Shown here: piece by piece, positions 16,879 to 25,320 of the stretch
How positions within the stretch are numbered: the first letter of the stretch is position 1
Layout: each line of letters starts with the position of its first letter
Source: Clostridiales bacterium DTU032
GTDB lineage: Bacteria; Bacillota; Clostridia; Saccharofermentanales; DTU023
Direction: 5' to 3'
DNA: 43,313 nt
Assembly (NCBI GenBank): GCA_001512745.1
Contig: LFSM01000102.1
Location: forward strand, 1-43,313
Position numbers and translations under genes: made by a program
The notes under the pieces: model-generated
Databases searched by the model: none
Told to the model about the DNA's origin: nothing
What the model saw: the letters and a program-made list of their open reading frames with translations, nothing else

Positions 16879-18975
16879 CTATGATTTTTGCACACTGTCA
16901 TCGTGGAGTTTTTCGATTTTCTGCAAATGAGGGATGTGGAAGATGCGGAAACAGTTGAGGATAACTAAGAGGGTTACTCCGACATCAGCGAAAACTGCCA
17001 GCCACATAGGCATATAGCCGATTGCTGCCAGGAGAAGGAAGAGGAACTTGACTCCCAGGGCGAAAACAATGTTCTGGCGGGCAATATTCATAGTTTTTTT
17101 CGAAATAACCAGGCCCTTCAACAGAGCTGACAAGTTATCCTGCATCAGTACCACATCGGCTGCTTCTATGGCGGCGTCACTGCCCAGTCCCCCCATTGCT
17201 ACGCCGACATCAGCTGTCATCAGAACAGGTGCGTCATTGATACCGTCACCGGCAAAACCGGTCTTGCCATTTTTTTCATCAGCAAGCACTTCTTCCATCC
17301 AGGCAACCTTGTCCTGTGGCAGCAGAGAGGCATGTATCTCATCTATGCCGGCCTCCTTAGCCACCTCACGTGCAAAAACTTCGTTATCTCCGGTCAGCAG
17401 GGCCATGCGGTCCACGCCTTCTGCACGCAAGGCTGCGATGGTTTGAGGAGCTTCTGCCTTTAACTCATCGCGGATCACGATATGCCCCAGGTAACGAATG
17501 TCAGTTGCAGGCGGATCTGCCTTAACTTCCTCGTAAGAACGCTTGTCTCTGAAGTTCGGCACGATTGCCACGTGACTCATGGTCCAAGCCTGGCCTTCAC
17601 AGCCATCAGCAAGAGCGCTTTCGTGCAGTCCCAGCATCTTCATTAAAGCGGCATTGCCCAGATAAACAGTTGCCGGCAGTTCAAGGGGGAGTCTGAGTCC
17701 GTTGGACTTGTCGATTACGCCGCGAACTCCGTGTCCCGGAACAGAGATGATATCCGAGAGCCCTTCTGAGGACAGGCTGATACCGAGGGATTTGGCATGG
17801 GCGACAATGCTCTGGGCGATCGGATGAGTGAAGCTTTGCTCCATGGTAGCTGCCAGAGCAATAAAAGCTTTCTCGTCAACATGATCTTCGGCGTGACTTG
17901 CGATCACACTGAACTTGCCCTCAGTGAGCGTACCGGTCTTATCAAAAGCCAGTGTCTTCAACTTGGACAGATTTTCCAAATCTGTGCCTCCCCGCACTAA
18001 AACACCGTGGCGTGAGGCCATACCGATGCCAGAGACGAAGGTGAGGGGGACTGAAATGACGAAGGCGCAGGGACAGGAGACTACAAGAAAGATCAGTCCC
18101 CGGTAGACCCAGTTAGAAAAACTCTGATCTAAAAGCAAGGGCGGAAGGACTGAAATCAGGACAGCCAGCAAGACGACAATGGGTGTATAGACTCTTGAAA
18201 AACGCCTGACCAGTGTTTCAGTGTGTGCCTTGCGCGAAGAAGCCTCAGTAACCATGTCCATAACGCGGCTGGCTGTAGACTCTGCGTAAACCGTTTCGGC
18301 TTTCATGCGCAAGAGGCCGTCGCCATTAACACTGCCACTCAGAACCTGACTGCCTTCTTCTACTTCCACCGGTAAGGACTCACCACTTATGGCTGCTGTG
18401 TTTAGGCTGCTTAAGCCGCTTACAATCAGCCCGTCAGTGGGGATAAGTTCTCCGGGCTGAATTTCCAGAATATCTCCCACTTTAATATCTGCCGGGTCAA
18501 TCTGCCTGACACCTTGATCAGTGACCAGGTTGGCGTAAGGGGCGGCAATGTCCAGCAAGTCACTAATGGATTGCTGCGATTTGCCGACAGCATAATGCTC
18601 CAGATTTTCACCAATCTGGTAAAGAATCATGACCAGGGCGGCTTCAGGATATTCGCCAAGGATGACTGCACCCACAGTGGCCACCGACATGAGAAATTCT
18701 TCATCCATAATAAAACCGGATAAGAGCTTTTTCACAGCGTTGACCATGACTTTGAAACCGGCCAGAAGCCAGGCGGCTATCATAAGAATTATGAAGACAG
18801 TTCCTGCAGCAAAGACATATTTCGCAATGAGGCCGCAGATGAAAATTGCAATGGAAATAAAAAGTAGAATGAGATTAAGTTTTTCTTCTTCCTCACTTCC
18901 GTGATCGTGACCGTGATCGTGACCGTGATCGTGACCGTGATTATGATCGTCTTTTTTTAAAACGTTTTTGCTCAT
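16879..18975 (-). CDS. cadA: Zn2+/Cd2+ (heavy-metal) exporting P1B-type ATPase
   Basis: A 698-residue pump that expels divalent soft metals. In place of the usual N-terminal CxxC metal-binding domain it has a His/Asp tail: residues 11-25 are mainly GHDH repeats. Core motifs are the TGES-like ISGESLPVE (197-204), the transmembrane CPC at 301-303 (SCPCAFVISVP), the phosphorylated Asp345 in DKTGTLTEG, the HP motif in SFTHPIAQS, TGDNE and GDGINDAPVL. CPC with this C-terminal context points to the Zn/Cd/Pb group. It is downstream of an ArsR sensor gene, 36 bp apart on the same strand. The nearest SD (AAGGAG) lies about 14 nt before ATG. Confidence 0.92.
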   Translation of the reverse strand: MSKNVLKKDDHNHGHDHGHDHGHDHGSEEEEKLNLILLFISIAIFICGLIAKYVFAAGTVFIILMIAAWLLAGFKVMVNAVKKLLSGFIMDEEFLMSVATVGAVILGEYPEAALVMILYQIGENLEHYAVGKSQQSISDLLDIAAPYANLVTDQGVRQIDPADIKVGDILEIQPGELIPTDGLIVSGLSSLNTAAISGESLPVEVEEGSQVLSGSVNGDGLLRMKAETVYAESTASRVMDMVTEASSRKAHTETLVRRFSRVYTPIVVLLAVLISVLPPLLLDQSFSNWVYRGLIFLVVSCPCAFVISVPLTFVSGIGMASRHGVLVRGGTDLENLSKLKTLAFDKTGTLTEGKFSVIASHAEDHVDEKAFIALAATMEQSFTHPIAQSIVAHAKSLGISLSSEGLSDIISVPGHGVRGVIDKSNGLRLPLELPATVYLGNAALMKMLGLHESALADGCEGQAWTMSHVAIVPNFRDKRSYEEVKADPPATDIRYLGHIVIRDELKAEAPQTIAALRAEGVDRMALLTGDNEVFAREVAKEAGIDEIHASLLPQDKVAWMEEVLADEKNGKTGFAGDGINDAPVLMTADVGVAMGGLGSDAAIEAADVVLMQDNLSALLKGLVISKKTMNIARQNIVFALGVKFLFLLLAAIGYMPMWLAVFADVGVTLLVILNCFRIFHIPHLQKIEKLHDDSVQKS
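18901..18936. repeat. Three perfect 12-bp tandem repeats in the cadA 5' end
   Basis: GTGATCGTGACC occurs three times in a row on the plus strand and continues imperfectly. On the coding strand each unit encodes Gly-His-Asp-His. Perfect DNA identity in a coding repeat suggests recent slippage, so copy number may vary between strains and set the length of the metal-binding tail. Confidence 0.85.
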
Positions 18976-19011
18976 TTGCTGACAATTTGCTCCTTCTTAA
19001 AGACTTAGACA

Positions 19012-19350
19012 TTATTCGTTAACGTGCCCTTTTCCAACATCGTATATCTCGATCACGTGATTGTCGGAAAGGCTATAGTATATGTATTTTCCATCCCGGC
19101 GTGCTTTGACCAGATTGCTCTGACGCAAGATGCGCAGCTGATGAGAAATTGCTGAGTCAGACAGTGATAAAAGCAGAGCCAGATCACTGACACAAAGCTC
19201 GCTCAGGCGCAAAGCCGAGATGATCTGAACACGCGTATTGTCGCCCATGACAGAAAAAAGATCAGCAAGCTTGGACATTTCATCTTTTCCGGGCATTTGT
19301 TCTCTGATTTCAGGCAAATCACAGCGACATTTAGCTTCTTCTTGTGACAT
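19012..19350 (-). CDS. ArsR/SmtB-family metal-sensing repressor
   Basis: A 112-residue winged-helix repressor that should release DNA when zinc or a similar ion binds. The helix-turn-helix is ELCVSDLALLLSLSDSAISH followed by the wing RRDGKYIYYSLSD. The last helix reads DNHVIEIYDVGKGHVNE. Its Asp, His, His and Glu are spaced exactly as the alpha-5 Zn site of SmtB/CzrA (D-x-H...H-x-x-E). An N-terminal CRC could add thiol ligands as in CadC. ATG 19350 is preceded by GGAGGG; an upstream start at 19374 has no SD. The gene precedes cadA and probably controls both. Confidence 0.92.
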   Translation of the reverse strand: MSQEEAKCRCDLPEIREQMPGKDEMSKLADLFSVMGDNTRVQIISALRLSELCVSDLALLLSLSDSAISHQLRILRQSNLVKARRDGKYIYYSLSDNHVIEIYDVGKGHVNE

Positions 19351-19368
19351 AGGACCCTCCACAAATAA

Positions 19369-19404
19369 TATCATTTAGACAATTGAACAAGTATCAAAAT
19401 GATA
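19369..19404 (-). promoter_or_regulatory. Probable operator/promoter of the arsR-cadA operon
   Basis: TATCATTT (19369-19376) and AAATGATA (19397-19404) form a perfect 8-bp inverted repeat separated by 20 bp, about 20-55 bp upstream of the arsR start. On the minus strand TTGATA followed 17 bp later by ATGATA could serve as -35/-10 within the dyad. This placement suits autorepression; the half-sites do not closely match the published SmtB/CzrA consensus, so confidence is moderate. Confidence 0.5.
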
Positions 19405-19520
19405 ATAGGAGAAGAGAACAGTATTGTCAAGGGGAAAACCTACATTTGCTTGACGGTCTCTGGGGGAAAATCTATACTTTAGGCACAAGGTCAATCGTGA
19501 AAATGGATTGACTCTATAGG

Positions 19521-19685
19521 GTACAGATTATAGTGGAAGCTATATGGGAAACAGGTGCAAAACCTGTGCGGTGCCGCCGCTGTAAGTGACTAATTAACTC
19601 CGGGCCGAGGCCAGCCACTGACCTGAGTCGGGAAGGCGGAGTTAAGGGGGAAAACCCGGTCACAAGCCAGAAGACCGATCTGTTA
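19521..19685 (+). ncRNA. Cobalamin riboswitch aptamer
   Basis: A B12-sensing RNA. Recognisable conserved parts, in order, are ATGGGAAACAGGTGCAAAAC (19544-19563), GCCGCTGTAAGTGA (19575-19588), CCACTGACCTGAGTCGGGAA (19615-19634) and the B12 box AAGCCAGAAGACC (19664-19676). The closing P1 helix is ACAGAT (19523-19528) with ATCTGT (19678-19683). It lies ahead of a four-gene DUF4430/ECF operon and a terminator, so B12 should switch the operon off. Confidence 0.95.
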
Positions 19686-19747
19686 CTCTCACAGAAGGAT
19701 AACAACGGACCATTGTTTCCCCTGAGCATATAAGAAATGTGTAAACG

Positions 19748-19777
19748 GCTACATCTCTCGTATTTGTAGCTTTTTTT
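19748..19777 (+). terminator. Riboswitch-linked intrinsic terminator
   Basis: GCTACA (19748-19753) pairs with TGTAGC (19765-19770) and is followed by seven T. It sits 60 nt after the aptamer and 50 nt before the first gene, as expected for the expression platform of a transcription-attenuating cobalamin riboswitch. Confidence 0.85.
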
Positions 19778-19826
19778 ATTTCTCGGGAAAGTTGGGAGAC
19801 AACTCATTAACTCGGAGGAGGTATTA

Positions 19827-21740
19827 ATGAAAAAGTACAGGAAAAAACTAGTAGCTCTATTTATTAGTTTATTAGTCATCACCAGCATCTTCCCGGTGCA
19901 GGCTCTTGCATCTGAACAAGATGATATTATTCTGACAGCATCGGCAGATGTAGTCAGTGGAAGCTTCATTCTTGTCGGATCCTATCTGAATCCGGCGCCT
20001 GAAGAAAATCCATATGAAATATGGTTGGAAGTCCCCTTCAGCGAAGCTGCCGGTATCAATGCCCAGGAGCTTACCGACAGCATTCTGGCTGCCAATAACT
20101 ATAGCGTGTCCTATAAAACTTCTGATTTTGGAGATTATCTGAACAAGATTACCCCTCCTGCAGAGGAAGCGACACAGTTCGAGTTAGAAGGAGGAGTGAC
20201 AAATGGCAGCGCTTCCGGCTGGATGTGGTCATTAAATGATGACTGGGCACCGACCGGAGCAAGCGAATATATTGTGCAGGAAGGTGATGAGATCCGCTGG
20301 TATTTTATTAATGACTGGCAGCAAGACTACAATGGCCATCCCGATAAATTTATTCCTGCTGAAGAAAGCAGTCCGACTCTGATTAACCCCGATGCCTATG
20401 CAGCGAGGCCTTCTCAGCTGACATCATGGTGGCCTGCATTTGCCGGGTCGATGGATCATAACAGTGTGAAAGAATTGGATTTAGAAATTGACGGCTTTGT
20501 TAAGGGCGAGACTTTCACCTTCCAAAAAGAAGGCGGCTGGATGGATTCCTTCTCCGATCCCCTACAGGTCGGTGACTGGATTTATATAGTTTTTTCAGAC
20601 ACCCTCTATAAACTCAACAAGGACGGCTCAGTCAATGCAACGGCCAAACTTGAGTTCATGATTGATTCAACTTCCCGCCCAGCCTATGCTGACGGTCTGG
20701 TCCTTGTACCGATGAAGTATGGTAAAGTTCAGGCACTCACCGCTGACAACTTGACCACCGTCTGGATATCGGAAGCGCCGGAGCAAATTCTCTTGCCAAA
20801 TCCTGATAGTGACGAGATGGAGGCTCAAGATCAGCAGTCATTGACGACTCTTACGGCTGCAAAGGGTCTGCTCTACCAGGGAACTTGTACAGTAGGTTGG
20901 ACCCCACGCTCTTATGGCGGCTCTTTCCGTGCCCTTAACCTTGCTGATGGCAGCACTGTCTGGGAATACTCTTCAACAGAGACCGGATTTTATTGGAGTG
21001 GTGGCGCTGTGCTAAACGGAGTTGTGGTGGTTGGCAACGATATGGGTGAGGTATTCGCCTTTGATGCTGCAAACGGAAACATAGTGGACAAGATAACTTT
21101 GCCTCTTGCCGCTGACGGTTTAGCTCCCGCGATTCGTACGACAATGGTCCCCTCAGCTAATCGACTTTATTTCATATCACAGCAAGACGGTGCCCTGCAT
21201 CGTCTGGATATTAACTCGGATGGCAGCTTCGGAGCTTTGAAGACTGTAAACTTCTCTGCAGGAGGCAGTACAGCCACTCCTGTGATTGCAGATGGAAAAG
21301 TATATGCAGCTGGCCCCGGTACCATATCAATAATTAACGCAGATACTTTGAAAGTTGAAAAGACCTACGACATAGATGGCACAATTCAGGGAACACCACT
21401 TGTTGTAAAAGACAAGAGCGGAAGCACATATGTGTTTTTCACTATTAACAAGGAGCCCGGTGCCTTGTACGGATTATCGACTGACAAGGATACGGTCCAT
21501 ACAATTTATACGCCGATCGAGTCTCAACAGAACTGGTGCATGGCTTCCGTGTCCATATCTGCTGACGGCAATCTGTACTATAGTAACGATTCACATACTT
21601 TCTTCGCAGTAAAACTGGCAGAAAAATTGCCTGCAACCGGCGAATACAATTCATCGCAGCTCCTGCTTAGCAGTTTTCTCTTCCTTCTGGCAGCTTCAGC
21701 GCTGCTGATTCGTTCTAAGCGCAAGAGAGAAAATGAATAA
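19827..21740 (+). CDS. LPXTG-anchored surface protein with DUF4430 and PQQ-like beta-propeller domains
   Basis: A 637-residue exported protein. Order: signal peptide (1-29, cleavage probably after ALA), DUF4430 domain (about 45-165; NGSASGWMWSLN and EGDEIRWYF are like the C-terminal domain of intrinsic factor/transcobalamin), then a PQQ/quinoprotein-like propeller (about 195-595; repeats such as GDWIYIVFSDTLYKLN and GGSFRALNLADGSTVWEYS). At the end are the sortase signal LPATG (601-605), a hydrophobic stretch and a basic tail. It is first in the B12-riboswitch operon, so I infer a wall-anchored corrinoid-capturing protein. The propeller may bind another partner; no enzyme residues were identified. 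SD GGAGGAGG at 19814-19821. Confidence 0.85.
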   Translation: MKKYRKKLVALFISLLVITSIFPVQALASEQDDIILTASADVVSGSFILVGSYLNPAPEENPYEIWLEVPFSEAAGINAQELTDSILAANNYSVSYKTSDFGDYLNKITPPAEEATQFELEGGVTNGSASGWMWSLNDDWAPTGASEYIVQEGDEIRWYFINDWQQDYNGHPDKFIPAEESSPTLINPDAYAARPSQLTSWWPAFAGSMDHNSVKELDLEIDGFVKGETFTFQKEGGWMDSFSDPLQVGDWIYIVFSDTLYKLNKDGSVNATAKLEFMIDSTSRPAYADGLVLVPMKYGKVQALTADNLTTVWISEAPEQILLPNPDSDEMEAQDQQSLTTLTAAKGLLYQGTCTVGWTPRSYGGSFRALNLADGSTVWEYSSTETGFYWSGGAVLNGVVVVGNDMGEVFAFDAANGNIVDKITLPLAADGLAPAIRTTMVPSANRLYFISQQDGALHRLDINSDGSFGALKTVNFSAGGSTATPVIADGKVYAAGPGTISIINADTLKVEKTYDIDGTIQGTPLVVKDKSGSTYVFFTINKEPGALYGLSTDKDTVHTIYTPIESQQNWCMASVSISADGNLYYSNDSHTFFAVKLAEKLPATGEYNSSQLLLSSFLFLLAASALLIRSKRKRENE

Positions 21741-21756
21741 GGCAGAGATCAATAAG

Positions 21757-21785
21757 CTTAAGCCCGCTGTTCAAGCGGGCTTAAG
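21757..21785 (+). promoter_or_regulatory. 12-bp perfect hairpin running into the next gene's SD
   Basis: CTTAAGCCCGCT (21757-21768) and AGCGGGCTTAAG (21774-21785) pair perfectly around a 5-nt loop. The 3' arm shares its last three bases (AAG) with the AAGGAG SD (21783-21788) of the DUF4430 lipoprotein gene. There is no T-tract, so it more likely tunes translation or protects a processed mRNA end than stops transcription. Confidence 0.75.
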
Positions 21786-21796
21786 GAGTCATAGAG

Positions 21797-22570
21797 ATGG
21801 ACTTTAATAAAAGTATGAAAATTAAGGCAAAAATAATCCTTGCCCTGATCCTGGCTTTTAGCATGAGCCTGCTATTTTTGAGTGCCTGTGCTATTGAAGG
21901 TGATAATCAAGCGCCTGTAGTTGAAGATCAGACAAGCCGGGCAGAAGAGCTGGTATCAGATAAGGAAACTAAGCTGCCTGAAAGCGACAAGGCGGATCTG
22001 ACCGGCAGCAGTGATAAGACTGATGCCGGTAAGGCCAGTACAGAGCGGACAGGAATTACGCAAGAGAGCCCGACGGCTGAGACAGGCAGTTCAGCTGCGG
22101 CTACAGGTCAAGCCTCCAATATAACGGTTGTAACAGCAGAAAGCACTTCAGAAAAAACAAGTGAAGTACGGACAGAGGCAAAGACAAGCAGCGGCAAAAT
22201 AGTAGTCTCTCTGTCAGTTAATTGTGTAAATGCAGTAAAGGCTAATGTACATTCAGCGGCGGGATATGCACCGGATGGAGTGATGCTGTTCCATAAGGAG
22301 ATTGTCCTGGATCCAGGCAGCACAGTATTTGATGTCCTTAAAAAAAGTGATTATGTAATTAATGCCAGCAATAATCTTTTTGGCACATATGTGTCGGCAA
22401 TTCAGGGAATTAGCGAGGGAGCAGCCGGAGGGGGCAAGGGTGGCTGGGTTTACTCAGTAAACGGAGTATTTCCCAACTATTCGGTTTCAAGTGTGAAGGT
22501 CGAGACTGGTGATGAGGTATCCTTTCACTACACGGTGACTCCGGGCGATGTGCCGGGATCACCTTTCTAA
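21797..22570 (+). CDS. DUF4430 lipoprotein, probable corrinoid-binding
   Basis: A 257-residue lipoprotein. The signal peptide ends in the lipobox FLSAC (Cys at residue 31). A long Ser/Thr/Glu/Lys-rich linker (about 35-130) follows, then a C-terminal DUF4430 domain (about 145-255; VLDPGSTVFDVLKKS, GGKGGWVYSVNG, VETGDEVSFHYT). That domain is shared with the C-terminus of vertebrate B12 carriers and, in bacteria, often lies beside ECF transporters. The linker would let it reach through the cell wall and hand ligand from the anchored protein to the membrane EcfS. That hand-over is inference from order and the riboswitch. ATG 21797 has AAGGAG 8 nt upstream. Confidence 0.85.
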   Translation: MDFNKSMKIKAKIILALILAFSMSLLFLSACAIEGDNQAPVVEDQTSRAEELVSDKETKLPESDKADLTGSSDKTDAGKASTERTGITQESPTAETGSSAAATGQASNITVVTAESTSEKTSEVRTEAKTSSGKIVVSLSVNCVNAVKANVHSAAGYAPDGVMLFHKEIVLDPGSTVFDVLKKSDYVINASNNLFGTYVSAIQGISEGAAGGGKGGWVYSVNGVFPNYSVSSVKVETGDEVSFHYTVTPGDVPGSPF

Positions 22571-22605
22571 AAAATGGGCCAGGATAAAAATGTGGAGCAG
22601 TGTTA

Positions 22606-25320
22606 TTGAAGCATGCTAAGAGAAAATTTATAAATTTGCGAGCGACACACCCGTCGCTGTTACTTCTGTACTTTTTCTCGGTATTGATCTTTTCCATGCT
22701 AACGCTGAACCCGGCCTATCTGCTGCTATCCTTTCTCGCGGCACTGACTCTGAACATTTATCTGGAAGGTGCAGCTAAACTGCTGCGTTTTTTCCGCTCT
22801 TTCATTCCCCTGCATCTTCTGATTGTCCTGGCCAATGGACTTTTCAGCGGCAACGGCCTCACGGTTCTCTTTTATCTGGGCCTGCGGCCCGTGACTTTGG
22901 AAAGCATAATCTATGGCTTTGCGGCCGGCATGATGCTGCTGACAATCCTGCTTTGGTTCCGCGCCTATCAGGAAGTTTCCAGCTCCGATCAGCTCTTGTC
23001 TGTGGGCGGCAAGCGCTTTCCCGTAACAAGCCTGCTCCTGGGCATGGTTTTGCGCTATGTCCCTGACACGATTGAGCATGGACATAAGGTTAAGATGAGT
23101 CAGAATGCGCTCCTGGGTGAGGAGAAAATGCCGCGCAGGGAAAGCCTCGCTTTTTATACACGTATGTCATCGGTGCTGATGAGCTGGAGTATGGAAAATG
23201 CACTTGATACAAGCATCGCCATGCGGGCCAAGGGTTATCCTTCTGACCGGCGCAGTACATATAAGCGTGATCGCTTCAGTGTTTATGATGCAGGCGGTAT
23301 CGTTTTTCTCCTCTTGATGATTGTCTTGCAGATAGTAGGATTTGCCACAGGGACGCACTCTTTTCAGTACTATCCAAGTCTGGCACTGCCGGCAGATCTT
23401 CCTGCACTATCCTGGCGTCTGCTAACATTAGTTTTTTACGCATTATATTTATTCTTTCCCTTTTATCTTGAACTAATGGAATGGTGGGGCAGAAAGAAAA
23501 TACTGCGTGCGGAAAGTCAGTTCAGCGGACAGAGCAAATCCGGCCTTTTATTGGACCGGGAAACAGATCTAAGAAAGCCCGAAGTGAGAAATATGAATCA
23601 GAAGAATAATCCGGCAGCCGGTCCGGGAAGCCAATATCAGGCGGACCACTACAATCCGGCCTTTGCTGCAGAATTGAAGGACTTATCTTTTGCTTATCCG
23701 GGTGCAGTTTCAAAAGCACTCGATGAGCTTTCTTTAAGTTTTGAACGCAGCAGTCTTACCCTGCTTACAGGTGCCTCTGGCAGCGGCAAGACAACGCTCT
23801 TGAGAATGTTATCTCCTGTTCTTACTCCAGCTGGAGACCTCAGCGGCAGCAGAATTATTTATGGAAAACCCGGCTCAGCTTATGAAACCGCAGATAAGGC
23901 AGTACAGATAGGTTTTGTGCAGCAGAATCCGGACAATCAGATTATTCTTGACAGTGTCTGGCATGAACTTGCTTTCGGTCTTGAGAATCAGGGACTGGCC
24001 AGTCAGGATATAGAAAGGCGCTTGGCAGAAACCTCGACCTTTTTTGGTATCAGCGACTGGATGGACCGCAAGGTATCTGAATTATCCGGTGGTGAAAAAC
24101 AGATTCTCAATCTTGCCTCCAGCCTAGTCATGCAGCCTGACTTGTTGCTCCTGGATGAGCCGATGGCCCAGCTCGATCCCATCGCACGCAAACGCTTTCT
24201 CTCCATCCTGGGACGTGTCAACGATGAGACAGGTACCAGCATAATTATTTCTGAGCATATTATTGATGACATCCTGCCGCTGGCGGACAAAGTTATTTTT
24301 CTTGAAAAGGGCAAAGTGAACTTTTGCGGCAATGCGGAAAGTTACGTGACCAATCTGCTTGAGAAGGATGACAAATTTCAGATATCAATTCCACTAGCTG
24401 CACGCATGGCAGCAGCAAGTGAGGTCAGAGCAAGGTCAAGTGAGATCAGTCTGCCTTTAACCGTGCGTGAGGGCAGGCAGTATCTGCTCACCCGGCAGGA
24501 TATTCCGGCAGAAAATAGAAATATAACTGATCCCGCTACGGCCGGACCCAACGAAGCTGAGACTGTTCTGGCGGCGCGGGATATCTGGTTCCGCTACGAA
24601 AAAGATGCGCCCTTTGTTTTGCGCGGGGCGTCTTTAAGTATAAAAAAAGGCGAACTGCATGCGCTTCTGGGTGGCAATGGTTCCGGCAAAAGCACCTTGA
24701 TGTATATTCTCAGCCGCAGCCTGCCGGCCTTGCGAGGCAAGATTCAAAGAGCCGGGAATCAGCAAGTGGCCATGCTGAACCAAAATCCCATGGCGGTGTT
24801 TTCACAAGACACAGTCCGGGATGAATTAATGGAATTTCATCAGCGCTTTGCTTATGACACTACAGAGGCTGAGAAAATAATGGAAAGATTGAAGCTGAGT
24901 CATCTGAGTAGCCGGCATCCTTATGATCTTTCCGGAGGTGAAATGCAGAAGACTGCGCTGGCAAAAGCACTCCTGACTAAACCGGATCTGCTTTTGCTGG
25001 ATGAACCGGTGAAAGGTCTGGATCCTGTGGCCAGACGGGAGCTGGCGGCAATTTTAGAAGAGTTAAAGCAGACCGGCATGACAATGCTCCTGATCACGCA
25101 CGATCTGGATTTTATTGCGCAGCTGGCTGACCGCTGTTCCATGCTTTTTGACGGACGTGTTGAGGGCAGTGCTCCGACCAGAGAGTTTTTTGTCGGAAAT
25201 GCTTATTTCACCACAACAGCCCACCGCCTGAGCAGAGGTATTTTTCCCGCACTTGTGACGGAAGAAGACCTGCTAAGCTGTGTGCGTTCAATGAAGTCAA
25301 AGGAAGAAATTAATGACTGA
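22606..25320 (+). CDS. Single-chain ECF transporter energising module: EcfT-EcfA-EcfA' fusion
   Basis: About 904 residues that combine what are normally three proteins. Residues 1-300: EcfT-type membrane domain with several hydrophobic segments and SIAMRAKGYPSDRRS, equivalent to an EcfT coupling motif (A-K-G for A-R-G). Residues 355-600: first ATPase (Walker A GASGSGKTT near 389, Q-loop VQQNPDNQI, signature LSGGEKQILNL, Walker B LLLLDEPMAQLDP). Residues 655-890: second ATPase (GGNGSGKST near 689, LSGGEMQKTAL, LLLLDEPVKGLDP). Both nucleotide sites look intact. TTG 22606 has GGAG at 22594-22597; GTG 22600 is possible but too close. The frame is continuous, so this is a true fusion. It overlaps the EcfS gene by 8 bp. 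Confidence 0.88.
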   Translation: MKHAKRKFINLRATHPSLLLLYFFSVLIFSMLTLNPAYLLLSFLAALTLNIYLEGAAKLLRFFRSFIPLHLLIVLANGLFSGNGLTVLFYLGLRPVTLESIIYGFAAGMMLLTILLWFRAYQEVSSSDQLLSVGGKRFPVTSLLLGMVLRYVPDTIEHGHKVKMSQNALLGEEKMPRRESLAFYTRMSSVLMSWSMENALDTSIAMRAKGYPSDRRSTYKRDRFSVYDAGGIVFLLLMIVLQIVGFATGTHSFQYYPSLALPADLPALSWRLLTLVFYALYLFFPFYLELMEWWGRKKILRAESQFSGQSKSGLLLDRETDLRKPEVRNMNQKNNPAAGPGSQYQADHYNPAFAAELKDLSFAYPGAVSKALDELSLSFERSSLTLLTGASGSGKTTLLRMLSPVLTPAGDLSGSRIIYGKPGSAYETADKAVQIGFVQQNPDNQIILDSVWHELAFGLENQGLASQDIERRLAETSTFFGISDWMDRKVSELSGGEKQILNLASSLVMQPDLLLLDEPMAQLDPIARKRFLSILGRVNDETGTSIIISEHIIDDILPLADKVIFLEKGKVNFCGNAESYVTNLLEKDDKFQISIPLAARMAAASEVRARSSEISLPLTVREGRQYLLTRQDIPAENRNITDPATAGPNEAETVLAARDIWFRYEKDAPFVLRGASLSIKKGELHALLGGNGSGKSTLMYILSRSLPALRGKIQRAGNQQVAMLNQNPMAVFSQDTVRDELMEFHQRFAYDTTEAEKIMERLKLSHLSSRHPYDLSGGEMQKTALAKALLTKPDLLLLDEPVKGLDPVARRELAAILEELKQTGMTMLLITHDLDFIAQLADRCSMLFDGRVEGSAPTREFFVGNAYFTTTAHRLSRGIFPALVTEEDLLSCVRSMKSKEEIND

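Noticed and set aside
18901-18950. CRISPR-like or satellite array
   Set aside because: The 12-bp units encode the in-frame GHDH tail of the metal ATPase, with no spacers.
24003-24332. Minus-strand ORF within the ECF fusion
   Set aside because: It lies opposite conserved ATPase motifs and reads as low-quality shadow sequence.
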